Part shown: positions 56,675-64,000 of the stretch, one piece after another
Position numbering within the stretch: the first letter of the stretch is position 1
Layout: the number at the start of each line of letters is the position of its first letter
From: Gaiellasilicea sp963745775
Lineage (GTDB): Bacteria; Actinomycetota; Thermoleophilia; Gaiellales; Gaiellaceae
Assembly: GCA_963745775.1 (NCBI GenBank)
Contig: CAVUYY010000008.1
Location: forward strand, 434,001 to 498,000
DNA: 64,000 nt
Direction: 5' to 3'
Notes under the pieces: model-generated
What the model saw: only the letters and a program-made list of their open reading frames with translations
The model's database searches: none
What the model was told of the DNA's origin: nothing
Made by a program: the position numbers and the translations under genes

Positions 56675-59600
56675 CTATCTCCCCTCGACCGAGATCTCAC
56701 GCGTCGCGGCCGGCAGCTCGAACGCGAAGATGGCCCCGCGGCCTTCCACCGAGTCGACCCAGATGCGGCCGCCCATGGCCGTCACGAGGCCCTCGGCGAG
56801 GAAGAGCCCGAGTCCGGTGGCGCCGCCGCCGACCGTCTGGGCGGCGGCCTCGCCGCGGTAGAACTTGCGGAAGATCCGCTCCTGCTCGCCGAGCGGGATC
56901 CCGACGCCCTGATCCTCGACCCGAACCTCGACCGAGCCGTTGGTTTTCCGCGCTGCGATCGTGACGGTGCCACCGGCGGGCGAGTACCGCACGGCGTTGT
57001 CGATCAGATGAGCGAGCACCTGGCCGAGCTTGTCGCCGTCTGCCTCGGCGGCGAGCGACTCGTTCCCGACCGAGGCGACGAAGGTGTGGCCGTTCTGACC
57101 GAGCGTCGTCTCCGCCGTGCTGACCGCCTCCTCGACGATCCGCGCGACGTCGGTGGTCGCGAGCTCGACGCTCATCGCGCCCGTGTCGAGCTGGGCGACC
57201 GAGAGCAGTCGGTCGACGATCGCCGTCAGCCGTTCGGACTCGGAGGCGATGTAGCGGAGAAAGGTCTCGCGCTCGGGCTCGTCGAAGAGCACGTCCCGGC
57301 GCAGCAGCGTCTCCGCGAAGCCGTAGATCGAGGTCAGCGGGGTCCTCAGCTCATGGGAGACGGTGGAGACGAAATCCGACTTCATCTGCTCGACCGCTCG
57401 CTCGGCGGAGATGTCCCGGAAGGCGAAGATGCGACCGGCGACACCGCCTGCGGGATCGGTCATGACGGCCTCGCTGACCGAGAGCCACACCTCTTCGCCG
57501 CCGCCTCGGCGCACCGCGACGAGCCGGCTGCCGCCGCGAGAGCGCGCCGCCGACTGGGCCTCCAGCGAGCGGCCGAGCACCTGCGCCGGGGTGCAGCCGA
57601 GGGCATCCGCGGTCGGAACGCCCGTGATCTGCTCGGCGGCACGATTCCAGAGCACGACCCTTCCTTCGCGATCGACGGCCACGATCCCGTCGGCGACGTT
57701 GGCGAGAATCGCGTCGCTCCGCTGCTGCTCGTGGCGGACGCCCTGGTAGAGCTCGGCATTCGTGCGCGCCGCGGCGGCGCTTCCCGCGAGCAGCGTGAGC
57801 GTCTCGCGCTCCTCTTCGCGCCAGGTGCGCGGACGCCGGTCGTAGGCGGCGAGGACTCCCTGCACCACACCGTCGGGGCCGATCATCGGGACGCCGAGGT
57901 ATGCCGCATGGCCGGCCGCAAGCATCGGATCGGCGGCCAGCGCGCGTGGATCGTGCGCCGCGTTCGCGATCGCCTTCGGCGTGCGGGACTGGACGATGTC
58001 CCCGACGAGCCACGCAGTCGAGGCCGAGCGCGTCTCGAGTGCGTCCGCCTCGCCCGTTCCGCACGCGGCTCGGACGACGAGCTCGTCGCCGTCGAAGACG
58101 CGGGCGGACGCGCCGGAGGCCTCGAGGATCTCGGCCGCGCGGCGCACGACCTCCTCGAGCACGTTGTCCGGATCGAGCTCGCTCGCGAGCTCCCGGCTCG
58201 AGCCGGCCAGCCGCTCCGCCAGCGAGCGCGAGCGCCGCTCGAGCTCGTACAGCTCGCTCCGCTCGAGCGCGCCGCGCGCCGCGCCGGCGATGTGACCGGC
58301 GAGCTCCAGCTGCTCGTCCGTGAACACGCGCTCCTCAGCGAAGAAGACGAGCACGAGCCCCTTCCCCTCGGCGCGAGGCTGAGCGAGCGGGATCGCCAGC
58401 AGCGAGCGGGAGCCTGCCGCCTCCGCCGCAGCCGGCAGACCGGCTCCGAAACGGGTGTCGGCGGAAAGGGCGCGGGACGCGAGCAGCTTGCCCGAGCTCG
58501 AGGCGGGCTCGAGCTCGCTCGCGCCACCGGATCCGGAGCCCGAGCCGAAGAAGGTCGAGAGCGACGCCGGGAGCCCGTATTCACCTGCCAGGACGAGCTC
58601 GCCGTCGGTGCTGCGAAGGACTGCCGAGAAGTCGCCGCCGAGCGACTCCGTCGCCGCCTGTGCGACGGCATCAAGCGTCGCCGACGCCGACAGCGGCTCG
58701 GCGAGGACGGCCGCGATGCGGTAGAAGCCGCGCTCGACCTGCGCCTGCCGCGTGCTCTCCTCGTAGGCCTCGGCATTGCGGAGCGCGATCGAAGCGAGGT
58801 TCGCGAACGCCTCGATCAGGCGGAGGTCGGACTCGTCGAAACGGCCATGCTCGAGCGCGCAGACGCCGAGCACGCCGCGGATGTCGCCGAAGGAGAAGAT
58901 CGGCGCCTCCATCACCTCCGCGAAGATGGCGTAGCTCGCGGTCGGCTCCGGGCGCTCGGTTCGGGCGAAGTCGCGCCTCAGCACCGCCTTGCGAGTGGAG
59001 AGAGCCTCTCCGACGATCCCCTCGACGGGAATGCGCCGGCCGACCTCGCTCTCGGGCAGGCCGAGCACGGCCCGGCAGACGAGCTCGTCGCCGTCCGGCG
59101 ACAGCGTCCAGCAATCCGCTGCGTCCGCCGCGACGAGCCCGAGCAGCTCTTCGACGAGACGGCTGATCACCGAATCGAACTTGAGCTCGCTCGTCAGCGC
59201 CTCGCCCGCCTTCAGGAGCGCTCCCTGCTCGGCGAGCCTGCGCTCGCTCTCTCGAAGCAGGCGGCTCGTCTGGATCGCGCCGGCCGCCTCGCGCGCGACG
59301 GCCTCCGCCAGGAGCACGTCACCGCTCGTCCAGCGGCGAGGTTCGGGCCCGTGGACTCCAAGGACGCCGATCGCACGCTCGGAGGAGACGATCGGGGTGA
59401 CGAGCAACGACCGGATCTCGTTCCCCGGCTCCTCGAGTCGGACGTCGTCGGTGAGATCGGTGACCGCCAGCGTCCTTCCCTCCCGAATCGCGAGCTCGAC
59501 TCCGGGGAGGCGCGTCGCGTCGCCAAGCTGCTGGTGCCCCGGTGCGACCCACTCGGCGAGCACTGCCGCAGGCTCGCCCGGCTCCCCCAGCCGGATGAAG

Positions 59601-60562
59601 CAGCGAGCGACGTCGAGCGCCACCCCGACTCCCTCCACGGCGGCGGCGAGCAGGTCGTCGAGCTCCTGTCGCGAGTGGACGTCGAGGGCGATCCGAGAGA
59701 CCAGACGCTCGCGCTCGAGCGCTTCGTCGAGCTCGGCGGCCGAACGGATCCGGACAAGCGCCAGTCCGGTTTCGGACGCCAGCGACTGCATCAGCGTCAG
59801 CTCGCTCTCGGCGAAATGCCGAGGCTCTCGAACGGCGGCGACAACGACGCCGATCACGCCGTCTGGAGCAATCACCGGCACGAACGCGCAGCTCGCGATT
59901 CGCGCGTGCTCGCTCAGCCTGCGATCGACGAGTGGGGACGACTCGACGTCGAAGACCGCGAAGGCGGCAGCGTCCCTCGTCGCGGCGCCGACGCCCGACG
60001 CCTCGCCGGCGAGATCGACCACCTCCTCGAGCAACGCCTCGACGTCGGCTCCCCCCTTGCGCGCCGCCACGATCCGGGCGCGAGCGCCGCCCTCTTCGAC
60101 GGCAGCGAGACAGACGAGATCGAGCTCGAACAGCTCTGCGAGCTCGTCCAGTGCGAGTTGCGCCACGGCGCCTTCGTCAGCAGCCCCGGCCAGTGCGCGC
60201 GAGAGGCGCCCACGCGCTTCGAGCTCCCCGCCCGTGTTGGGCGATTCGGAGCTCGAGCCGGCGTCAGGTCGGGCGCCGAGCAGGGTTCTCTTGCTTCGGT
60301 TCGCCACCAAGACGACGACCGGAACGGCGGCGACCAGGATCGCCGCCACCGAGGCCCAGACGCTGCCGGCGAGCGGCTCGCCGGCGACGAGCACCGCCAC
60401 GCCGAGAATGGCGAGAGCGACGCCGACGCACGCGAAGAGCAGCGAGATCGCGGTTCGAGGCGCTCCGGCGCGGGCGAGCACGAACCCGATCACGAGGTAC
60501 AGCGCCGCCAGCACGAGCAACGGGACTGCGTTCAGAAGGATCGCCTGGGTCTCTACATCCAC
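56675..60562 (-). CDS. Five-GAF, PAS hybrid-free sensor histidine kinase
   Basis: A 1295-aa kinase. Three membrane helices (about 9-90) precede five consecutive GAF-like regions (about 120-260, 300-430, 455-600, 615-770, 800-935), a PAS domain (about 950-1060, ILANVADGIVAVDREGRVVLWN; core DGIVAVDREGRVVLW), HisKA with His in VSTVSHELRTPLTSIYG (about 1070), and HATPase with DNAVRYSPAGG, DQGVGIPLGE and GATGLGLFLAEG. GAF domains bind small ligands, heme or tetrapyrroles; the ligands here are unknown. GTG 60562. Drives the adjacent receiver protein. No frame break despite its length. Confidence 0.93.
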   Translation of the reverse strand: MDVETQAILLNAVPLLVLAALYLVIGFVLARAGAPRTAISLLFACVGVALAILGVAVLVAGEPLAGSVWASVAAILVAAVPVVVLVANRSKRTLLGARPDAGSSSESPNTGGELEARGRLSRALAGAADEGAVAQLALDELAELFELDLVCLAAVEEGGARARIVAARKGGADVEALLEEVVDLAGEASGVGAATRDAAAFAVFDVESSPLVDRRLSEHARIASCAFVPVIAPDGVIGVVVAAVREPRHFAESELTLMQSLASETGLALVRIRSAAELDEALERERLVSRIALDVHSRQELDDLLAAAVEGVGVALDVARCFIRLGEPGEPAAVLAEWVAPGHQQLGDATRLPGVELAIREGRTLAVTDLTDDVRLEEPGNEIRSLLVTPIVSSERAIGVLGVHGPEPRRWTSGDVLLAEAVAREAAGAIQTSRLLRESERRLAEQGALLKAGEALTSELKFDSVISRLVEELLGLVAADAADCWTLSPDGDELVCRAVLGLPESEVGRRIPVEGIVGEALSTRKAVLRRDFARTERPEPTASYAIFAEVMEAPIFSFGDIRGVLGVCALEHGRFDESDLRLIEAFANLASIALRNAEAYEESTRQAQVERGFYRIAAVLAEPLSASATLDAVAQAATESLGGDFSAVLRSTDGELVLAGEYGLPASLSTFFGSGSGSGGASELEPASSSGKLLASRALSADTRFGAGLPAAAEAAGSRSLLAIPLAQPRAEGKGLVLVFFAEERVFTDEQLELAGHIAGAARGALERSELYELERRSRSLAERLAGSSRELASELDPDNVLEEVVRRAAEILEASGASARVFDGDELVVRAACGTGEADALETRSASTAWLVGDIVQSRTPKAIANAAHDPRALAADPMLAAGHAAYLGVPMIGPDGVVQGVLAAYDRRPRTWREEERETLTLLAGSAAAARTNAELYQGVRHEQQRSDAILANVADGIVAVDREGRVVLWNRAAEQITGVPTADALGCTPAQVLGRSLEAQSAARSRGGSRLVAVRRGGGEEVWLSVSEAVMTDPAGGVAGRIFAFRDISAERAVEQMKSDFVSTVSHELRTPLTSIYGFAETLLRRDVLFDEPERETFLRYIASESERLTAIVDRLLSVAQLDTGAMSVELATTDVARIVEEAVSTAETTLGQNGHTFVASVGNESLAAEADGDKLGQVLAHLIDNAVRYSPAGGTVTIAARKTNGSVEVRVEDQGVGIPLGEQERIFRKFYRGEAAAQTVGGGATGLGLFLAEGLVTAMGGRIWVDSVEGRGAIFAFELPAATREISVEGR

Positions 60563-60620
60563 TGGCTGTGCCGATGATAGAGCGAGCCTTCCGGCTTTGA
60601 AAGATGGGCCGTCCGGCCTA

Positions 60621-60649
60621 TTGAGCGCACCCGCTGCGGGTAATAGCGT
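60621..60649 (+). promoter_or_regulatory. Promoter of candidate small RNA
   Basis: TTGAGC (60621-60626), exactly 17 bp, TAGCGT (60644-60649). Predicted transcription start near 60656. Confidence 0.5.
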
Positions 60650-60655
60650 GGTGCC

Positions 60656-60775
60656 ACTGGGCGATGCAAACCGCGGTATCGAGCAGCCTTGCTGACCGAG
60701 ACTGCGGTTCGCACTTGGAGCGGCCCCGTCGTGACGACCCCCCCGAACGTCGGGGCCGCTCCATTCTCATGTAGC
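60656..60775 (+). ncRNA. Candidate small structured RNA with C7 loop
   Basis: Hairpin 1 (60665-60713): TGC/GCA and AACCGC/GCGGTT outer stem, TCG/CGA and CAGC/GCTG inner stem. Hairpin 2 (60717-60762): perfect 11-bp stem GGAGCGGCCCC/GGGGCCGCTCC, then GACG/CGTC closing the loop ACCCCCCCGAA. AUUCUCAU follows. The strong promoter, two clean hairpins and ending before ispH suggest an independent RNA of about 120 nt. A C-rich exposed loop recalls the actinobacterial 6C RNAs, but only one loop has the C-run. A 36-codon frame (ATG 60664) also crosses it, so a leader peptide with attenuator is the alternative. Confidence 0.45.
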
Positions 60776-60804
60776 CAGGGGGCGTTGCGGCGCCCCACGG
60801 CTAC
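60771..60804 (+). other. Hairpin upstream of ispH
   Basis: GTAGCC/GGCTAC outer and GGGGCG/CGCCCC inner stems around TTGCGG, ending 10 bp before the ispH -10 box. Could be a second terminator for the small RNA or an operator. Confidence 0.4.
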
Positions 60805-60814
60805 GTCTCGCCTC

Positions 60815-60820
60815 TACCAT
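60815..60820 (+). promoter_or_regulatory. -10 box of leaderless ispH
   Basis: TACCAT six bases before ATG 60827; no clear -35. Confidence 0.5.
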
Positions 60821-60826
60821 GCGGAC

Positions 60827-61784
60827 ATGGTCGAGCGCGTTCTCCTGGCATCCCCGCGCGGCTACTGCGCCGGGGTCGAGCGCGCCGTCGAGACCGTCGA
60901 GCTCGCGCTCGAGCACTACGGGCCCCCGGTCTACGTCCGCAAGCAGATCGTCCACAACATCCACGTCGTCCGCGACCTCGAGGCGCGCGGCGCGATCTTC
61001 GTCGACTCCGAGACAGAGGCGCCCGAGGGCGCGACGATCGTCTATTCCGCGCACGGGGTCGCTCCGGCCGTCAACGACGCCTCGCGTGCGCTGGCGCACA
61101 ACGTGATCGACGCAACGTGCCCGCTCGTGACGAAGGTGCACGTGCAGGCTCGCCGCTACGCCGCCGCCGGCTACACCGTGCTCCTGATCGGTCACGAAGG
61201 GCACGAGGAGGTCGTCGGGACGATGGGCGAGGCGCCCGAGGCGACCGTGCTCGTCCAGGACGTCGCCGAGGCCGAGGCGCTCGACCTGCCGGCAGACGCG
61301 CGGCTCGCCTACATCACGCAGACGACGCTCTCGGTCGACGAGACGTCGGAGATCATCGGCGTCCTCCGGCGGCGCTTCCCGGCGATCCACGCACCGAAGA
61401 AGGAAGACATCTGCTACGCGACCTCGAACCGGCAGTGGGCGGTCAAGGAGATGCTCGAGGAGGTCGACCTGCTGCTCGTGATCGGGTCGCGCAACTCGTC
61501 GAACTCGAACCGGCTCGTGGACGTGGCCCGCGCCGGCGGCGTCGCCTCGTACCTGATCGACGACGCCGGCGAGATCGACGCGGCGTGGATGGAGGGCGTG
61601 AAGACGGTCGGCGTCACCTCGGGCGCATCGGCCCCGGAGCAGCTCGTCGACGGCGTCTGCGACTGGTTCCGCGAGCGAGGCGTCGAGCGGATCGAGGCCG
61701 TTCCGGATGGTCGACGAGGACGTCACGTTCCGCCTCCCGGTGGAGCTCCGCCGCGAGCTCGCGCTGGCCGACTCGCAGAGCTAG
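60827..61784 (+). CDS. ispH: 4-hydroxy-3-methylbut-2-enyl diphosphate reductase
   Basis: Last enzyme of the MEP isoprenoid pathway, an Fe-S protein making IPP and DMAPP. Cluster cysteines in SPRGYCAGVERA, DATCPLVTKVH and EDICYATSNRQ; YSAHGV, GHEGHEEVVGTMGE, ITQTTLS and SRNSSNSNRL line the active site. About 319 aa. One extra base near 61706 breaks the frame; the adjacent frame continues MVDEDVTFRLPVELRREL to TAG at 61782. ATG 60827 is supported by TACCAT. No other MEP gene is in the window. Confidence 0.95.
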
Positions 61785-61885
61785 GCGCGACCTCGCGACC
61801 GACGCGACTCCGGCTCGGAGCCTTGCAGACTGTCGAGATCGAGCCGCCGCTGACGCCTGCACGAGCCGCCGCGCACGTCTCGGAG

Positions 61886-64000
61886 TCAGCTGACCGCGCG
61901 GTGCGGCGATCGACACCTTCGCGATCGTCGGCTCGGCGACGCCGTCGGCCTCGATCGAGACGGCCAGCACCTCGCCCTTGATCCAGTCCGCGTGCCGGAG
62001 CAGCTCCTCGTGCTCGACGGGCAGCGTCAGCGCGATCCGGTCGGTCAGCTCGAGCCCCTGCTCCTTGCGCATCCCGTTCACGCGGTGGATCAGGTCGAGC
62101 ACGCGGCCCTCGAGCTCGAGCTCCGCGTCGAGCGTCGTGTCGAGCGCGACGGTGACGCCGTCCTCCGACGGCGACCGCCCAGCCCTCGCGGCCGAGCGCT
62201 CGACGAGCACCTCGTCGGCGCGAGCTCGTGCCCGGCGGCGCGGAAGCCGCCGTCCGTCGAGCTGCTCGAACTCTCCCGCTGCGAGCGCCGCGCGCACGGC
62301 GCCGAGCTCCTTGCCGAGCTTCGGGCCGAGCACCGGCAGGTTCGGCTTCACGCGGAGCTCCGCCGCCTCGACCGCGCCGAACTCGACCTCCTTCACCCGC
62401 AGCTCCTCGCGCGATCTCGTCGGCGTGCGCCGGCGGCGAGCGGCGCGCCCTCGACGACGAGCCGGCGGAGCGGCTGGCGGAGCTTGAGCCCGCGAGCTCG
62501 ACCGCGCCTGGCGGCCGAGCTCGACGACGCGCCGCACCTCCGCGACCTCGGCGACGAGCGTCGTCGTCGGCGCCCGACCGCGCTCGGGCCAGCCGGCGAG
62601 GAAGACCGAGTCGCGGCGCGCCCTCGCGCGCCGCGCACGAGGTTCTGCCACAGGTGCTCGGCCAGGAACGGCATCACCGGCGCGATCACGCGCAGCGCCT
62701 GGACGAGCGCGTACCAGAGCGTCCGGAGCGCGGCCTCGTCGCCGTCCCAGAAGCGCCGCCGCGAGCGGCGGATGTACCAGTTCGAGAGATCGTCGACGAA
62801 GCGACTCGAAGGCGCGGATCACGTCGACCGTGAGGAACGCCTCGTAGCCCGCGGTCGCCTCCGCGACGAGCTGCTGCGGTCCGCGCGACGAGCCAGCGGT
62901 CGAGCGGCCGCAGCTCGCCGGCCGGGCCCGGCCTCGAGGTCGGCGTAGCGTCGGCGCGAAGCCCGCGATGTTCGCGTACGGGACGAGGAAGCCGGCGACC
63001 GAGTTCCAGAGCGTGAGCAGCTTGCGCTTGATCTCGTGCGCCGGCCCGTAGCCGAAGAGCAGGTTCTGGTCGGCGGCTGCGCGCAGTACTGCCAGCGCAT
63101 CACGTCGGCGCCCATGCGCTCGAAGGCCTCCGTCGGCGTCGATCGCGTTGCCCCACGAGCCGTGCATCTCGCGGCCCGGTCTCGTCGAGCATCTTCTCGT
63201 AGCCGAGCACCCGCCTGTACGGCGCCCGGCCGATGAGCGCGACCGACATGAAGAGCTGCGAGTAGAACCAGAGCCGGATCTGCTCGCGCATCTCCGAGAC
63301 CCAGTCGGCCGGGAACCACTCCTCCCAGTAGGCGTGGTCGGGCAGGTCGGCGGTCGTCAGGCCCTTCGCGGCGCCGGTCGCGTAGCCCGCCGCGACGTAC
63401 TCCTGGCTCTCCCAGCCGAGCGTCGAGAAGGGGACGATGCCCGGCGTCGAGCCAGACGTCGCCGACCTCGGGGATGCGGCGCACCTCCTCGCCGCAGGCC
63501 TCGCAGCGGATCGGCACCTCGTCGATCCACGGCCGGTGCAGCTCCTCGAGCTGGTCGAGCCCGCCGAGCGCGCGCTCCTCGCAGCTCCGCGCGCGAGCCG
63601 ATCACGTTCAGGTGGCCGCAGGCGCAGGGGTAGAACGGCAGCGGCAGCCCGTAGTAGCGCCGCCGCGAGATGTTCCAGTCGCCCATGTTGCGGAGCCAGT
63701 CGTCCATCCGCTTGCCGAAGTAGTCGGGCGTCCACTCGACCGTCGGCGTTCGCGTCGAGCAGCTGCTGCGCGGATCTCGTCGACCGACGATGAACCAGTC
63801 GTCGGTGATCGCGGAAGATGAGCGGCGTGTCGCAGCGCCAGCAGACCGGGTAGCGGTGCTCGTGCAGGCCCGCCTCGACGAGGCGGCCGCGCTCGTCGAG
63901 GTCGCCGATGATCTGCTCGGCCGCCTCGGCCGTCGAGAGGCCGTGCAGCCAGCCGTAGTCGTCGTAGAAGCGGCCCGCCTCGTCGACCGGCGTCAGCACC
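61886..64000 (-). CDS. Isoleucyl-tRNA synthetase-like class I tRNA ligase, partial and frame-broken
   Basis: The start lies beyond the window. Visible in order: VDEAGRFYDDYGWLHGLS, the zinc-like YPVCWRCDTPLIF, DWNISRRRYYGLPLPFYPC, EVGDVWLDAGIVPFSTLGW, FMSVALIGRAPYRRVLGYEKM, then EMHGSWGNAID at the KMSKS position, an anticodon-binding helical domain, and the C-terminal TIAKVSIA. Between 15 and 20 single extra bases break the frame over 2.1 kb, far more than elsewhere, so residue-level detail and the stop (TGA near 61886) are provisional. The KMSKS variant suggests a divergent IleS clade. Confidence 0.75.

Noticed and set aside
56573..60577. A 1334-codon open frame antisense to the histidine kinase
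   Set aside because: It exactly mirrors the kinase frame, has biased low-complexity Arg/Gly/Glu composition and no domain; long antisense frames are expected in very GC-rich coding DNA.
60656..60775. Assigning the candidate RNA to the 6C family
   Set aside because: Only one of the two hairpin loops carries a run of six or more C, and no covariance search could be run; left as a candidate.
60689..60826. Longer ispH beginning at an upstream TTG
   Set aside because: The added residues run through the hairpins and do not resemble IspH; ATG 60827 gives the family N-terminus and has a -10 box at the repeated spacing.

Overview
The window is GC-rich, gene-dense chromosomal DNA with GTG and TTG starts alongside ATG. 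Gene content and order point to a high-GC actinobacterial lineage, most like the Thermoleophilia/Gaiellales (an inference; no search was run). Supporting signs are a rod-shape cluster mreB-mreC-mreD-mrdA-rodA upstream of rne-rplU-rpmA-obg-nadD-rsfS, valS-folC-ndk nearby, a stand-alone SucA, an HxlR regulator, and an RHH-DUF4097 pair. I see no phage, insertion sequence, CRISPR array or plasmid functions. Seven tRNA genes are scattered singly or as a pair: Ala-GGC, Leu-TAG, Arg-TCG, His-GTG, Arg-TCT, Gly-TCC, Pro-TGG.

Layout. 1-4.5 kb: an ABC-F ATPase (5' end cut), a tandem GNAT, a small unknown gene, and an operon of RHH regulator, 41-aa peptide and DUF4097 protein. 4.5-8.3 kb: a two-subunit ABC exporter with an inverted-repeat promoter and a short leader ORF. 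8.4-21.7 kb: a diguanylate cyclase, a proline-rich secreted protein, sucA, a primary-type sigma factor, a secreted glycoside hydrolase, DUF72, an MDR reductase and a secreted RTX/Asp-box protein. 21.7-41.9 kb, almost all on the minus strand: a long core block read valS, folC, two membrane proteins, ndk, methyltransferase, maf, (SDR on the other strand), mreBCD, mrdA, rodA, DUF697, (GNAT fragment and small gene), rne, rplU, rpmA, obg, nadD, rsfS. It couples wall elongation, nucleotide and folate metabolism, RNA decay and ribosome assembly. 41.9-47.5 kb: paired hotdog thioesterases divergent from an HxlR regulator, an orphan RHH protein, then tig, clpP, clpX (chaperone and protease). 47.5-56.2 kb: small metabolic and secreted proteins between tRNA genes. 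56.2-60.6 kb: a 1295-aa five-GAF histidine kinase and its receiver protein. 60.6-64 kb: a candidate small RNA, ispH and a badly frame-broken isoleucyl-tRNA synthetase-like gene that runs off the window.

Two window-wide observations matter. First, many genes have a TANNNT box exactly 6 or 7 bases before ATG/GTG, which predicts leaderless mRNAs. Two divergent gene pairs share or overlap these boxes within 18-22 bp. At two regulator genes the promoter spacer is itself a perfect inverted repeat, probably the autoregulatory operator. Second, many core genes are broken by single extra bases, most densely after about 61.9 kb. These look like sequence or assembly errors rather than decay, so I annotate the joined genes as CDS and give the approximate break points.
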